A stretch of DNA of 10,945 bases from assembly GCA_012267605.1 (NCBI GenBank), contig JAAXGF010000101.1:1-10945 (forward strand), written 5' to 3'. The notes below the pieces were generated by a model. It was not told the origin of the DNA. It did no database searches and saw nothing but the letters and a program-made list of their open reading frames with translations. Below, piece after piece: positions 1 to 7,270 of the stretch. How positions within the stretch are numbered: the first letter of the stretch is position 1; every line of letters begins with the position of its first letter. The DNA comes from Alphaproteobacteria bacterium (lineage in GTDB: Bacteria > Pseudomonadota > Alphaproteobacteria > JAAXGF01). The translations under genes were made by a program, and so were the position numbers.

Positions 1-150
1 CCAGGCAGCGCGCTGGCTGTCGTTGATCTCGCCGAGATAGAGAATGTGGCGCTGAACGACCCGGCGGCCGCGGACCCGGACGTTCTCCACCACGCTCCAG
101 TAGCGGTGCTCCTTGCCGTCTTTGAAGCGTCTCTTGCAGCGCACGAACAT
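1..150 (-). CDS. Transposase, IS4/IS1634-like, N-terminal fragment (runs off left edge)
   Basis: The minus strand from ATG at 150 reads 50 codons without a stop to the window edge. It begins MFVRCKRRFKDGKEHRYWSV and continues with VVENVRVRGRRVVQRHILYL, then a GEIND segment. This short basic N-terminus, with a K-x-H-x-Y-W-S-V-V-E-N strand and a Q-R-x-x-L-Y-L-G-E-I-N-D segment, is familiar from IS4-superfamily/IS1634-type transposases. Their DDE catalytic residues lie much further downstream, outside this window. There is no good ribosome-binding site: a perfect 8-base-pair inverted repeat ends one base before the start codon. The gene is transcribed away from the KAP NTPase it abuts. The family assignment rests on recognising the N-terminus alone. 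Confidence 0.72.
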   Translation of the reverse strand, partial: MFVRCKRRFKDGKEHRYWSVVENVRVRGRRVVQRHILYLGEINDSQRAAW

Positions 151-151
151 G

Positions 152-174
152 GGCAAAGCGTCCGGTGCTTTGCC
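152..174 (-). promoter_or_regulatory. Hairpin over the transposase ribosome-binding region
   Basis: GGCAAAGC (152-159) and GCTTTGCC (167-174) form a perfect 8-base-pair stem with a 7-base loop. On the minus strand it ends one base before the transposase ATG. The only purine-rich, SD-like bases (GGA) are in the loop. Several IS4-superfamily elements are known to use a foldback that blocks translation of transcripts entering from outside. That role is inferred here from position. Confidence 0.5.
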
Positions 175-225
175 AGCCAGATCAAGGGGGTAGGTCGGCA
201 CTACACGCCGTTCTGGAGAAGCAAA

Positions 226-251
226 GCCCGGAAATCCGCCACTTTCCGGGC
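226..251 (-). terminator. Terminator-like hairpin near the IS edge
   Basis: GCCCGGAAA (226-234) and TTTCCGGGC (243-251) pair as a perfect 9-base-pair stem with an 8-base loop. On the minus strand it is followed by TTTGCTTCT, a broken U-rich stretch. It could stop transcription entering the transposase from the KAP side. An overlapping alternative pairing, TTTCCGG-G-CCGGAAA (243-257), also exists. Confidence 0.35.
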
Positions 252-406
252 CGGAAAATCGTCACATTAGCCGAAACGCGTGCCGAGTTGCGGAAGTCGG
301 GATAGGTAGTGCTGCGCCGAGTAACTACCATGACGGCCAAGTTGTTTTCTCGGAGATCGCCAAGAAAAAGCCCAGTGATATCCGCGTCGATCTCGGAAGT
401 GGGCTG

Positions 407-2032
407 TTGACGACGATCTGGTTCAACGCCTGGCTCTACCAAAGCAACAAGCAGACTTGGGCCGGTCTGGCCGAGGCCATCATCCGTGGCCTGAGCGATC
501 GGCTTGGACCGGTCGAACGTGAAAAGTTTCTATTGCGCCTTCATCTCTCCCGCATCAATGCCGACACCGTCCGGCACCGATTCTACGATGCCGCCTTCCA
601 GCGGTTTGTTACTTACCTACGAAAGGGCCTCAGTTGGGCCATCGGTGTCGTGGCTATTGCGACCGGCACGGTAATTTTTCTCGCTGGTGAGTGGCTGGGC
701 TTGCCGGCTCGTGGTTTGGATTTGGCATTGATCGGAAGTGTCGTTACGGGCTTGGCCACCGCGCTTATCGGGTATGGCACTGCCCTGCTGAAAGCCAAGG
801 CCGAACCGGCGCGAATAAATCTCTCGGATTTTGTGGACGTTCCCGATTACAACGCCGAACTGGGCTTCGTTCACCAGGTCACACAAGATCTGCGCAACGC
901 GCTCGACATACTGCCTAAAATTAAAGACGAAGATGGCCAGGAGCATCCTGCGCCCCTGGTACTGTTCATCGACGACCTCGACCGGTGCTCGCCGGCCAAG
1001 GTCGCCGAGGTGTTCGAGGCGATCAACCTGTTCATCGGCGGTGAGTTTCCGAATTTTTTCATCATTTTGGGGATCGATACGGAGATTGTCGCTGCGGCCC
1101 TCGAGGAAGCGCACAAGAACGTGGTGAAGCATTTGCCGACTTATAGCCGCCGCACCGCAGTGGGCTGGCGGTTCATGGACAAATTCGTACAGTTGCCATT
1201 CGTCATACCACCCTTGGAACCTGAAGCGGTCGGAAAGTATGCTCGCCACCTGTCGGTGGCTGAAAGCCGCGCCGTGCGCCGCGACCAGCACCGGGCAGCC
1301 CAATTTGATCGGGCAACGGTGGCGGAAACGATCACGCAGTCCACATCGAAGGGATTGTCCGACGAGAAAATCGCGGAGACCGTGGCGCAGACGCTGGCGG
1401 AAAAAGGTAAGCTTGAATCTCAGGACGAGCGCAAACACATCGCCTCAGAGATGTTGGAGAGCTACAAACGCAGAAAATTTATTGGCGATCAGGCGGAGCG
1501 TCAGCGCCACGACAGCCGAGATATTGAAGAGCTTCTTGAGCAGGCAACGGAAGATTTTTCGAATAATCCCCGGGAATTGAAGCGCCTTGTCAACGTATAC
1601 CGCTTCTACGCTAATCTTCGGCTTGCACGGGAGGCGCGCGGCCTACCGGTGCCCGCCATCGACCAGCTGAGGAATTGGGTCAAGCTGTCGCTGGCGTGGC
1701 CCGAGGTTGTTCGTTGGGTGCGGCGTAGCCGTACCGAGTGGGAAACGCATGCCGACAAAACGAAAGGCGATACGGGAGTAGGCCAACGCCTAAAGACCCT
1801 GGAGGACTTGGCCAAGGAACCGGTGCGTACCACGGTCAATTCAGAAGGCAGTACCGAAACGTTCGATCCAGGAATGGCGGACTGGATAGAGGGTTTGTCC
1901 CGGCTCACCGGCCTACAGCCAGCGGATGCCCCCTGGCTTGAGGAGGAGCGTTTACTACGGTTCTTCCGGGACATTGCGACAGGTCCAGACAGCGCGCGGT
2001 TGTCGGCAGGGGCCGGCAAGGGCTTTTGGTGA
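407..2032 (+). CDS. KAP-family P-loop NTPase, 5'-truncated (Walker A missing)
   Basis: KAP NTPases are membrane-associated P-loop ATPases with a transmembrane hairpin inserted in the nucleotide-binding domain; several are tied to defence or conflict systems. Numbering from the TTG at 407: WFNAWLYQ at 5-12 is the strand that normally follows Walker A; two membrane segments lie at about 75-94 and 105-127; Walker B is LVLFIDDLDRC at 184-194; MDKFVQLPF at 257-265 and NPRELKRLVNVYRF at 387-400 are typical KAP signatures. A charged helical insert spans about 280-380. The C-terminus (541 residues) looks complete. No GxxGxGKT motif precedes WFNAW. The frame is open back to 194 without a canonical start, and the residues from about 311 (GSAAPSNYHDGQVVFSEIAK) look coding, so TTG 407 is probably not the native start. 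The adjacent IS end suggests the 5' part was cut off. It is likely non-functional, or in two pieces flanking the IS. Confidence 0.85.
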   Translation: MTTIWFNAWLYQSNKQTWAGLAEAIIRGLSDRLGPVEREKFLLRLHLSRINADTVRHRFYDAAFQRFVTYLRKGLSWAIGVVAIATGTVIFLAGEWLGLPARGLDLALIGSVVTGLATALIGYGTALLKAKAEPARINLSDFVDVPDYNAELGFVHQVTQDLRNALDILPKIKDEDGQEHPAPLVLFIDDLDRCSPAKVAEVFEAINLFIGGEFPNFFIILGIDTEIVAAALEEAHKNVVKHLPTYSRRTAVGWRFMDKFVQLPFVIPPLEPEAVGKYARHLSVAESRAVRRDQHRAAQFDRATVAETITQSTSKGLSDEKIAETVAQTLAEKGKLESQDERKHIASEMLESYKRRKFIGDQAERQRHDSRDIEELLEQATEDFSNNPRELKRLVNVYRFYANLRLAREARGLPVPAIDQLRNWVKLSLAWPEVVRWVRRSRTEWETHADKTKGDTGVGQRLKTLEDLAKEPVRTTVNSEGSTETFDPGMADWIEGLSRLTGLQPADAPWLEEERLLRFFRDIATGPDSARLSAGAGKGFW

Positions 2033-2033
2033 T

Positions 2034-2049
2034 CCGCGATATTACGCGG
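2034..2049. terminator. Small hairpin between convergent KAP and ubiD genes
   Basis: CCGCG (2034-2038) and CGCGG (2045-2049) form a 5-base-pair GC stem with the loop ATATTA in the 25-base gap between two convergent genes. There is no T-tract on either strand, so it is only a weak terminator candidate. Confidence 0.25.
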
Positions 2050-2057
2050 CCCCAGCT

Positions 2058-3560
2058 CTATTCCCAGATTGGTTTGCCGGAGCCGGGGAGGCCGTAGCGC
2101 GGCCATTTGTCGTTGACCAGGTCAATTATTTCATCGGTCATGCGGATCTTACGGCCCCAAGGACGCTTTGTTTCCGGTGCCATCTTAGTCGTTGCGTCGA
2201 GGCCGATCTTGCCGCCCAACCCGGACTCCGGTGAAGCGAAATCGAGGTAGTCGATGGGCGTGTTCTTGACCACGGTGATGTCACGCGCCGGATCCATGCG
2301 GGTGGAGATTGCCCACATAACCTCCTTCCAATTCCGGGCATCGATGTCATCATCGACAACGATCACGAACTTGGTATACACAAACTGACGCAGGAACGAC
2401 CAAACTCCCATCATCACTCGTTTGGCATGACCGGGGTACGCTTTGCGCATCGACACCACGGCAATGCGGTATGAGCACCCCTCCGGCGGCAACCAAAAGT
2501 CCACGATTTCCGGGAACTGTTGGGTGATCAGCGGAATGAACACCTCATTGAGCGCAACGCCAAGAACTGACGGTTCGTCTGGCGGTTTGCCGGTAAAGGT
2601 GCTGAGGTAAATCGGCTTGCGCCGCATGGTCAGGGCGGTGACAGTAAACTGGGGAAAGCGTTCGATGGCGTTGTAATACCCGGTGTGATCACCGTACGGA
2701 CCCTCATCGCCGTAGGTCTCAAGCGAGACCTCGCCCTCGATTACGATCTCCGCCTGAGCCGGGACTTGCAGGGGCTGTGTCTTGCAGTCGATGAGGTCAA
2801 CTTTAGTGCCGCGCAGCAGACCGGCAAATTGATACTCGGAAAGGGTGTCGGGGACAGGCGTAACCGCCGCTAGAATGGTCCCGGGATCGGCACCAATCAC
2901 TGCAGCGGCGGGCAACGGGGCTTGATTTTGTTTTGCCCATCTCGCGTGGTGCTGGGCACCTCCCCGGTGGGCTAGCCAGCGCATAAGCGTTGTGTTCTTG
3001 CCGGTCACTTGCATGCGGTAGATGCCCAGATTGAAAGCATCGCTCTTGTGGTGCCCCGGCCCCTTTGTCACAACCAATGGCCAGGTGATGACCGGTGCCG
3101 GTTCTTCTGGCCAACAGGTTTGAATCGGTAAACTAGTAAGGTCGATATCGTCGCCGCGCAGCACCACCTCTTGGCACGGTGCCGTGCGCACAATTCGCGG
3201 CTTCATCGCCATCGCCGTCCTGAGCAGGGGCATTAGTTCGAGGGCTTCGCGCCAACCGCCCGGAGGTTCGGGTTGTTTGAGAAACGCCAGGGTTTCGCCG
3301 ATGCCACGCAACTCCGATGGCTCGCGGTTCATTCCCCATGCGACGCGTTCAACAGTTCCGAACAGATTGACCAACATCGGCATATCGAACTGTTTGCCGT
3401 CGACCACGTTTTCGAACAACACCGCTGGCCCTTGTTCTGCTAATAGCCTGGTTTGGATTTCGGTTATCTCCAGTACGGGAGACACCGGTTCGCTGACACG
3501 CGTGAGCCGTCCGGTGCTTTCCAGCCGTTCAATGAAATCGCGTAGTGACTCATATGCCAT
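2058..3560 (-). CDS. ubiD: UbiD, 4-hydroxy-3-polyprenylbenzoate decarboxylase
   Basis: UbiD removes the carboxyl group from 3-polyprenyl-4-hydroxybenzoate to give 2-polyprenylphenol in ubiquinone synthesis, using prenylated FMN made by UbiX. The 500-residue length matches E. coli UbiD (about 497). NLGIYRMQVTGKNTTLMRW (177-195), HRGGAQHH, EGPYGDHTGYYN (286-297), PPDEPSVLGVALNEVF, FPEIVDFWLPPEGCSYR, GHAKRVMMGVWSFLRQF and NTPIDYLDFASPESGLGGK are all close to the classical enzyme. By alignment with the fungal homologue Fdc1, R182, E286 and D291 should be the catalytic Arg-Glu-acid triad. The ATG at 3560 is preceded on its strand by GAGGTGGGAGG, a strong ribosome-binding region. The gene converges on the KAP gene (25-base gap) and diverges from the flavin oxidoreductase. 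No ubiX or other ubi gene is in the window. Confidence 0.93.
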   Translation of the reverse strand: MAYESLRDFIERLESTGRLTRVSEPVSPVLEITEIQTRLLAEQGPAVLFENVVDGKQFDMPMLVNLFGTVERVAWGMNREPSELRGIGETLAFLKQPEPPGGWREALELMPLLRTAMAMKPRIVRTAPCQEVVLRGDDIDLTSLPIQTCWPEEPAPVITWPLVVTKGPGHHKSDAFNLGIYRMQVTGKNTTLMRWLAHRGGAQHHARWAKQNQAPLPAAAVIGADPGTILAAVTPVPDTLSEYQFAGLLRGTKVDLIDCKTQPLQVPAQAEIVIEGEVSLETYGDEGPYGDHTGYYNAIERFPQFTVTALTMRRKPIYLSTFTGKPPDEPSVLGVALNEVFIPLITQQFPEIVDFWLPPEGCSYRIAVVSMRKAYPGHAKRVMMGVWSFLRQFVYTKFVIVVDDDIDARNWKEVMWAISTRMDPARDITVVKNTPIDYLDFASPESGLGGKIGLDATTKMAPETKRPWGRKIRMTDEIIDLVNDKWPRYGLPGSGKPIWE

Positions 3561-3606
3561 CCTCCCACCTCACCCGAAGCTACGCCGGACGTCAAGAACT
3601 CAGGGT

Positions 3607-3635
3607 TTGCGTCGGCGACGCGCCCGCGCTATATG
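3607..3635 (+). promoter_or_regulatory. Candidate sigma70-type promoter of the oxidoreductase
   Basis: TTGCGT (3607-3612), a 17-base spacer and TATATG (3630-3635) resemble a weak housekeeping promoter. Transcription would start near 3642, giving a leader of about 26 bases. The -10 box lies in an imperfect palindrome, GCGCTATATGGCGC (3626-3639; one mismatched pair), in the middle of the ubiD/oxidoreductase divergent gap, a possible shared operator. The match is modest. Confidence 0.28.
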
Positions 3636-3667
3636 GCGCCCACCCCCGATCAACCAAAGGGCTATCC

Positions 3668-6600
3668 ATGGAAGGGCTGACCCTTGCCCACGGATTTGAG
3701 TTTGGCGACCTGTATAGCCGCGACGGTTTGACGCGGTTGGACCAACGATTTTGCGCCAGTCTCGCTGCCGAGGATGCGGCAGCGCACGACAGGCTGATGG
3801 CGGCCCGAGCCGATCCGGCGACTCTATCGGAGAAGACCGCATCCGATTTGATCGTCGAATTGGCGCCACTGGTCGAGGAGTTTATCGCCGAACTATTCGG
3901 CATTCGTGCTGAAGCGGCAAGTCTGGCGGCGGACCACGTGGCCTTAGCGCCGCTCTATCGGTGCAAGCGGCTCTTTGTTCAGCGTCGGGCGGTGAAGGCG
4001 GTATCGGCCGACGAGGTCGAGGGCCTAGACGGCGATGCGCTTGAAGCGGCGCTCACGCCCCATCTCGGCGGACCATTGACCGAACGACGTTTCGCAGAAC
4101 GGGTGCTGGAATGGCTTGATGACGAGGCGGCTCATGGGAAAGCATTGGCGCGAGCCGCGCGATTTGCCGCTTGGGCGACATTAAGTCGGGCCGGCCGCGC
4201 CCGGTTCAAGGCCGGTGTTCTGTTCAAGGTTCCCGGCAAGTTTTCCCCGGAGCATTTGATCCCAGTCGAGACCGAGGTGATCGACGGGGTTACCATGTTG
4301 CGCTTGCCCGAGGCTGATCTACGCCGCCGCGAGGGGTTTGCCCTGACCGACTCGGGCTTCGACCTGACGCGGGCACTCGACGCTGCGCACTACTGCATAT
4401 TTTGCCATAACCAGGGCAAGGATTCTTGTGCCAAAGGATTGAAGAGCCGCGACGGGGCATTCCGCAAGAGCGCCTTCGGTGTCACCTTAGCCGGTTGTCC
4501 CCTGGGCGAGAAAATATCCGAAATGAACTTGGTCAAGTCCCAGGGGCACAGTATTGGCGCATTGGCCGTTGTCGTCATTGACAATCCCATGGCGGCGGCG
4601 ACCGGGCATCGCATTTGCAACGACTGCATGAAATCGTGCATTTATCAGAAGCAGGATCCAGTCGACATTCCGCAGATTGAAACTCGCACCCTAAAGGATG
4701 TCCTTGGCTTACCCTGGGGTTTCGAGATTTACAGTCTGCTGACGCGTTGGAATCCCCTCGATTTTTCCAGGCCGTTGCCGCGGTCGGCAAGCGGCCGGCG
4801 AGTCCTCATCGCCGGTTTGGGCCCGGCCGGGTTCACGCTAGCGCACCATTTGTTGAACGATGGACATGCCGTCGTTGCGGTGGATGGCCTCAAGATTGAA
4901 CCCCTTCCGCCTGAAATCTGCGGTGTCGACAAGCACGGCGGCCGCGCCGATTTCCGCCCGATCAAGGATACCGCCGAATTGGCCCAGTCCCTGGATACCC
5001 GGCTCATGGCCGGTTTCGGTGGTGTCGCCGAGTATGGCATTACCGTGCGCTGGGACAAAAACTTCCTGACCCTCGTGCGGTTAATGCTCGAACGAAGGCA
5101 ACGGTTCGCCATGTTTGGTGGTGTGCGTTTCGGTGGCACGATTACCACCGAGGATGCCTTCGCCCAGGGATTCAACCATGTCGCCTTGGCCCTCGGCGCC
5201 GGACGGCCCACCTACGTGGAGATGCCCAACGCCTTGGCGCGAGGCGTGCGCATGGCCTCGGATTTCTTGATGGCACTTCAGTTGACCGGTGCGGCCAAGG
5301 CTGAGTCCGTCGCCAACTTGCAAATTCGCTTACCTGTTGTCGTGGTTGGCGGTGGCTTGACCGCGATCGATACCGCCACCGAAGCGTTGGCCTATTACCC
5401 TATTCAGGTGGAAAAATTTCTCAGCCGCTTCGAAGCTCTTTCAGCCGAATTGGGCGAGAACGCGGTTCGCGAGGGCTGGAACGACGAGGAAAAGGAAATC
5501 GCCGAGGAGGTACTTGCCCACGCCCGGGCTATCCGTGCCGAACGTGTGGCGGCGGTAGAGGAAAACCGCCCGGCCCGGGTCCGCGAATTGCTTCAGTCAT
5601 GGGGCGGGGTCACCCTCGCCTACCGACGCCGGCTGATCGATGCGCCAAGCTATACGCTCAACCACGAGGAAGTCGGCAAAGCCTTGGAAGAGGGCATCCT
5701 CATCGCCGAACACCTTTCGCCGCGGGCGGTCGAAATCGACGACCGCGGTCACGCTGCGGCCATCGTATTTGACGAATTCGAAGGGGCCAGTGGGGTCTTG
5801 ACTCCGAGCGGCAAACAAATGCGCCTGCCGGCACGGAGCATTCTGATCGCCGCCGGTACCGCGCCAAACACGGTGCTCGGCCGCGAGGATCCGGAACACG
5901 CGGCCTTGGCTGGCAAATACTTTCAGGCGGTGGATGAATCCGGCCAACCGGTTTCGCCGGAACCGGTTGCTAAGCCCAAAACGCCACAGATTCTGATGTC
6001 GCGGCGCGAAGACGGCCGGGCAGTGAGTTTCTTCGGTGATCTTCACCCGTCTTATGCTGGCAATGTGGTCAAGGCAATGGCGAGCGCCAAGCAAGGGTAT
6101 CCGCTGGTCAGCCGCCTGCTCGACGAGGTGACGCCGGCAAGCAAAACGAGTGACGATGCCTTTATCGCTGAGCTGACCGATCAATTGCGCGCGCGCGTCA
6201 CCGAAGTGAACCAACTGGCGCCTCGAATTGTCGAGGTCGTCGTGCGTGCGCCCACCGCCGCACGAAAATTCCGGCCGGGCCAGTTCTATCGTTTGCAAAA
6301 CTACGAAGCCCGCGCCCAACGAGTGGACGGTACCACCCTTGCGATGGAAGGCTTGGCGATGACCGGCGCCTGGGCAGACAAGTCACGTGGGTTGGTCAGT
6401 GTCATCGTCCTCGAAATGGGTGGATCGTCCGACCTTTGCGCACTATTGCGGCCGGGCGATCCGGTGGTGTTGATGGGACCGACGGGAGCGCCGACGGAGA
6501 CCCCTGGGGGCGAAACCGTCTTGTTGGTTGGTGGTGGCTTGGGCAACGCCGTGTTGTTTTCGATCGGCCGGGCGTTTCGCGAAGCTGGGTCGCGGGTGTT

Positions 6601-7168
6601 ATATTTTGCCGGGTACAAGTTTCGGCAAGACCGTTACAAGGTAGCCGAAATAGAAGCTGCCGCGGACGCTATTGTATGGGCCTGTGACGAAGCTCCCGGT
6701 TTCACTCCCGATCGGGAACAGGACAAGGCATTTGTCGGCAATATGGTCGCCGCGCTCACCGCCTACGGTGAAGGAGCGCTGGGTCCACAACCCATCGCTC
6801 TCCGCGATGTTGACCGGGTTATCACCATTGGCTCCGATGGCATGATGGGGGCGGTTCAGGCTGCGCGGCACACCGTATTGAAGCCGTATTTGAAACCTGG
6901 CCACGTGGCCATCGGTAGCATCAACTCGCCCATGCAATGCATGTTGAAGGAGATTTGCGCCCAATGCCTTCAGCCGCAGCGGGATCCGGAAACAGGCAAT
7001 CCTTTGCCGCCTCTGTATTCCTGTTTCTGCCAGGATCAGGATTTGGATCGTGTCGACTTCGATCAGCTGCGGGCCCGGCTGGGTCAAAACGCCCTTCAAG
7101 AAAGGCTAACCGCGGCGTGGATCGATCGGGCGCTAAAAAAGCTCCGATTTCGTTCAGCGGCGGAGTAA
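3668..7168 (+). CDS. Fused GltD/NfnB-like and PyrK/NfnA-like flavin iron-sulfur oxidoreductase
   Basis: This is a 1166-residue cytoplasmic redox protein. Residues 1-240 are a helical domain I do not recognise. A GltD-like iron-sulfur region follows: C243-x2-C246-x7-C254, then G-C277-P-L-G with about 20 extra residues inserted before it, then C317-x2-C320-x3-C324 and PVDIPQIE. An FAD fold has GLGPAG at 383-388, an NAD(P)H fold has GGGLTAID at 561-568, and FFGD ending at D791 is the usual GltD FAD contact. From about 830 the chain becomes a PyrK-like ferredoxin-reductase module: FRPGQFY, the nucleotide motif GGGLGNA at 955-961, and a [2Fe-2S] motif C1091-x5-C1097-x2-C1100-x18-C1119. Separate subunits of the same two types form NfnAB, the bifurcating NADH-dependent ferredoxin:NADP+ oxidoreductase. 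That precedent suggests, but does not prove, a similar reaction. The ATG at 3668 was chosen because AAAGGG lies 6 bases upstream; the frame is open upstream to an ATG at 3545 inside ubiD, but that stretch looks non-coding. Confidence 0.85.
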   Translation: MEGLTLAHGFEFGDLYSRDGLTRLDQRFCASLAAEDAAAHDRLMAARADPATLSEKTASDLIVELAPLVEEFIAELFGIRAEAASLAADHVALAPLYRCKRLFVQRRAVKAVSADEVEGLDGDALEAALTPHLGGPLTERRFAERVLEWLDDEAAHGKALARAARFAAWATLSRAGRARFKAGVLFKVPGKFSPEHLIPVETEVIDGVTMLRLPEADLRRREGFALTDSGFDLTRALDAAHYCIFCHNQGKDSCAKGLKSRDGAFRKSAFGVTLAGCPLGEKISEMNLVKSQGHSIGALAVVVIDNPMAAATGHRICNDCMKSCIYQKQDPVDIPQIETRTLKDVLGLPWGFEIYSLLTRWNPLDFSRPLPRSASGRRVLIAGLGPAGFTLAHHLLNDGHAVVAVDGLKIEPLPPEICGVDKHGGRADFRPIKDTAELAQSLDTRLMAGFGGVAEYGITVRWDKNFLTLVRLMLERRQRFAMFGGVRFGGTITTEDAFAQGFNHVALALGAGRPTYVEMPNALARGVRMASDFLMALQLTGAAKAESVANLQIRLPVVVVGGGLTAIDTATEALAYYPIQVEKFLSRFEALSAELGENAVREGWNDEEKEIAEEVLAHARAIRAERVAAVEENRPARVRELLQSWGGVTLAYRRRLIDAPSYTLNHEEVGKALEEGILIAEHLSPRAVEIDDRGHAAAIVFDEFEGASGVLTPSGKQMRLPARSILIAAGTAPNTVLGREDPEHAALAGKYFQAVDESGQPVSPEPVAKPKTPQILMSRREDGRAVSFFGDLHPSYAGNVVKAMASAKQGYPLVSRLLDEVTPASKTSDDAFIAELTDQLRARVTEVNQLAPRIVEVVVRAPTAARKFRPGQFYRLQNYEARAQRVDGTTLAMEGLAMTGAWADKSRGLVSVIVLEMGGSSDLCALLRPGDPVVLMGPTGAPTETPGGETVLLVGGGLGNAVLFSIGRAFREAGSRVLYFAGYKFRQDRYKVAEIEAAADAIVWACDEAPGFTPDREQDKAFVGNMVAALTAYGEGALGPQPIALRDVDRVITIGSDGMMGAVQAARHTVLKPYLKPGHVAIGSINSPMQCMLKEICAQCLQPQRDPETGNPLPPLYSCFCQDQDLDRVDFDQLRARLGQNALQERLTAAWIDRALKKLRFRSAAE

Positions 7169-7214
7169 ACTCTCAACAACACATGGTGTAGCGGGGTAGG
7201 CGTCATCGGCTCTG

Positions 7215-7224
7215 GGGATATCCC
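7215..7224. promoter_or_regulatory. Palindrome GGGATATCCC in antiporter leader
   Basis: This is a perfect 10-base palindrome in the gap between the oxidoreductase and the antiporter. Its centre lies 23 bases (about two helical turns) from that of the larger palindrome at 7235-7250. It may be part of an operator; a 10-base palindrome alone is weak evidence. Confidence 0.2.
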
Positions 7225-7234
7225 GGCGGCGCAA

Positions 7235-7250
7235 CAAAGGTGCACCTTTG
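7235..7250. promoter_or_regulatory. 16-base perfect palindrome upstream of antiporter, candidate operator
   Basis: CAAAGGTGCACCTTTG is a perfect palindrome without a spacer, ending 20 bases before the antiporter ATG and 7 bases before its ribosome-binding site. It could be the site of a dimeric repressor. In RNA it could fold as a 6-base-pair stem (CAAAGG/CCTTTG) with a TGCA loop next to the ribosome-binding site. Which regulator binds it cannot be told from sequence. Confidence 0.4.
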
Positions 7251-7257
7251 GGTAGTC

Positions 7258-7262
7258 AGGGG
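7258..7262 (+). promoter_or_regulatory. Ribosome-binding site of antiporter
   Basis: AGGGG lies 8 bases before the ATG at 7271, supporting that start over in-frame alternatives. Confidence 0.6.
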
Positions 7263-7270
7263 AAAGCGCC

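Larger units (their letters stand above)
1..270 (-). mobile_element. Partial insertion sequence, IS4 superfamily (IS1634-like), upstream end
   Basis: This is the upstream end of an insertion sequence whose body lies beyond the left edge. It contains the first 50 codons of a transposase and about 100-150 bases of non-coding end carrying two perfect hairpins (152-174 and 226-251). The right boundary is uncertain. Only one end is in the window, so terminal inverted repeats and target duplication cannot be compared. Sequence that reads as KAP NTPase appears by about 311, so the edge should lie between about 255 and 311. The value 270 is an estimate. Confidence 0.6.

Noticed and set aside
182..442. 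Minus-strand ORF (86 codons) over the IS/KAP junction
   Set aside because: It spans the presumed insertion boundary and both hairpins, with no family resemblance.
617..1438. Long minus-strand ORF (273 codons) opposite the KAP gene
   Set aside because: Arg/Cys-rich translation without recognisable motif; it lies antisense to a gene with clear KAP signatures, so it is a shadow.
1606..2106. Minus-strand ORF (166 codons) across the KAP/ubiD boundary
   Set aside because: Overlaps two supported genes and its product is a low-complexity Arg/Ser-rich sequence.
3545..3667. Longer start of the oxidoreductase at ATG 3545
   Set aside because: It would begin inside ubiD; the added 41 residues look like non-coding translation and there is a better ribosome-binding site before ATG 3668.
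5597..6319. Minus-strand ORF (240 codons) opposite the oxidoreductase
   Set aside because: Antisense shadow of a high-GC gene with well-defined domains; no start context or family resemblance.
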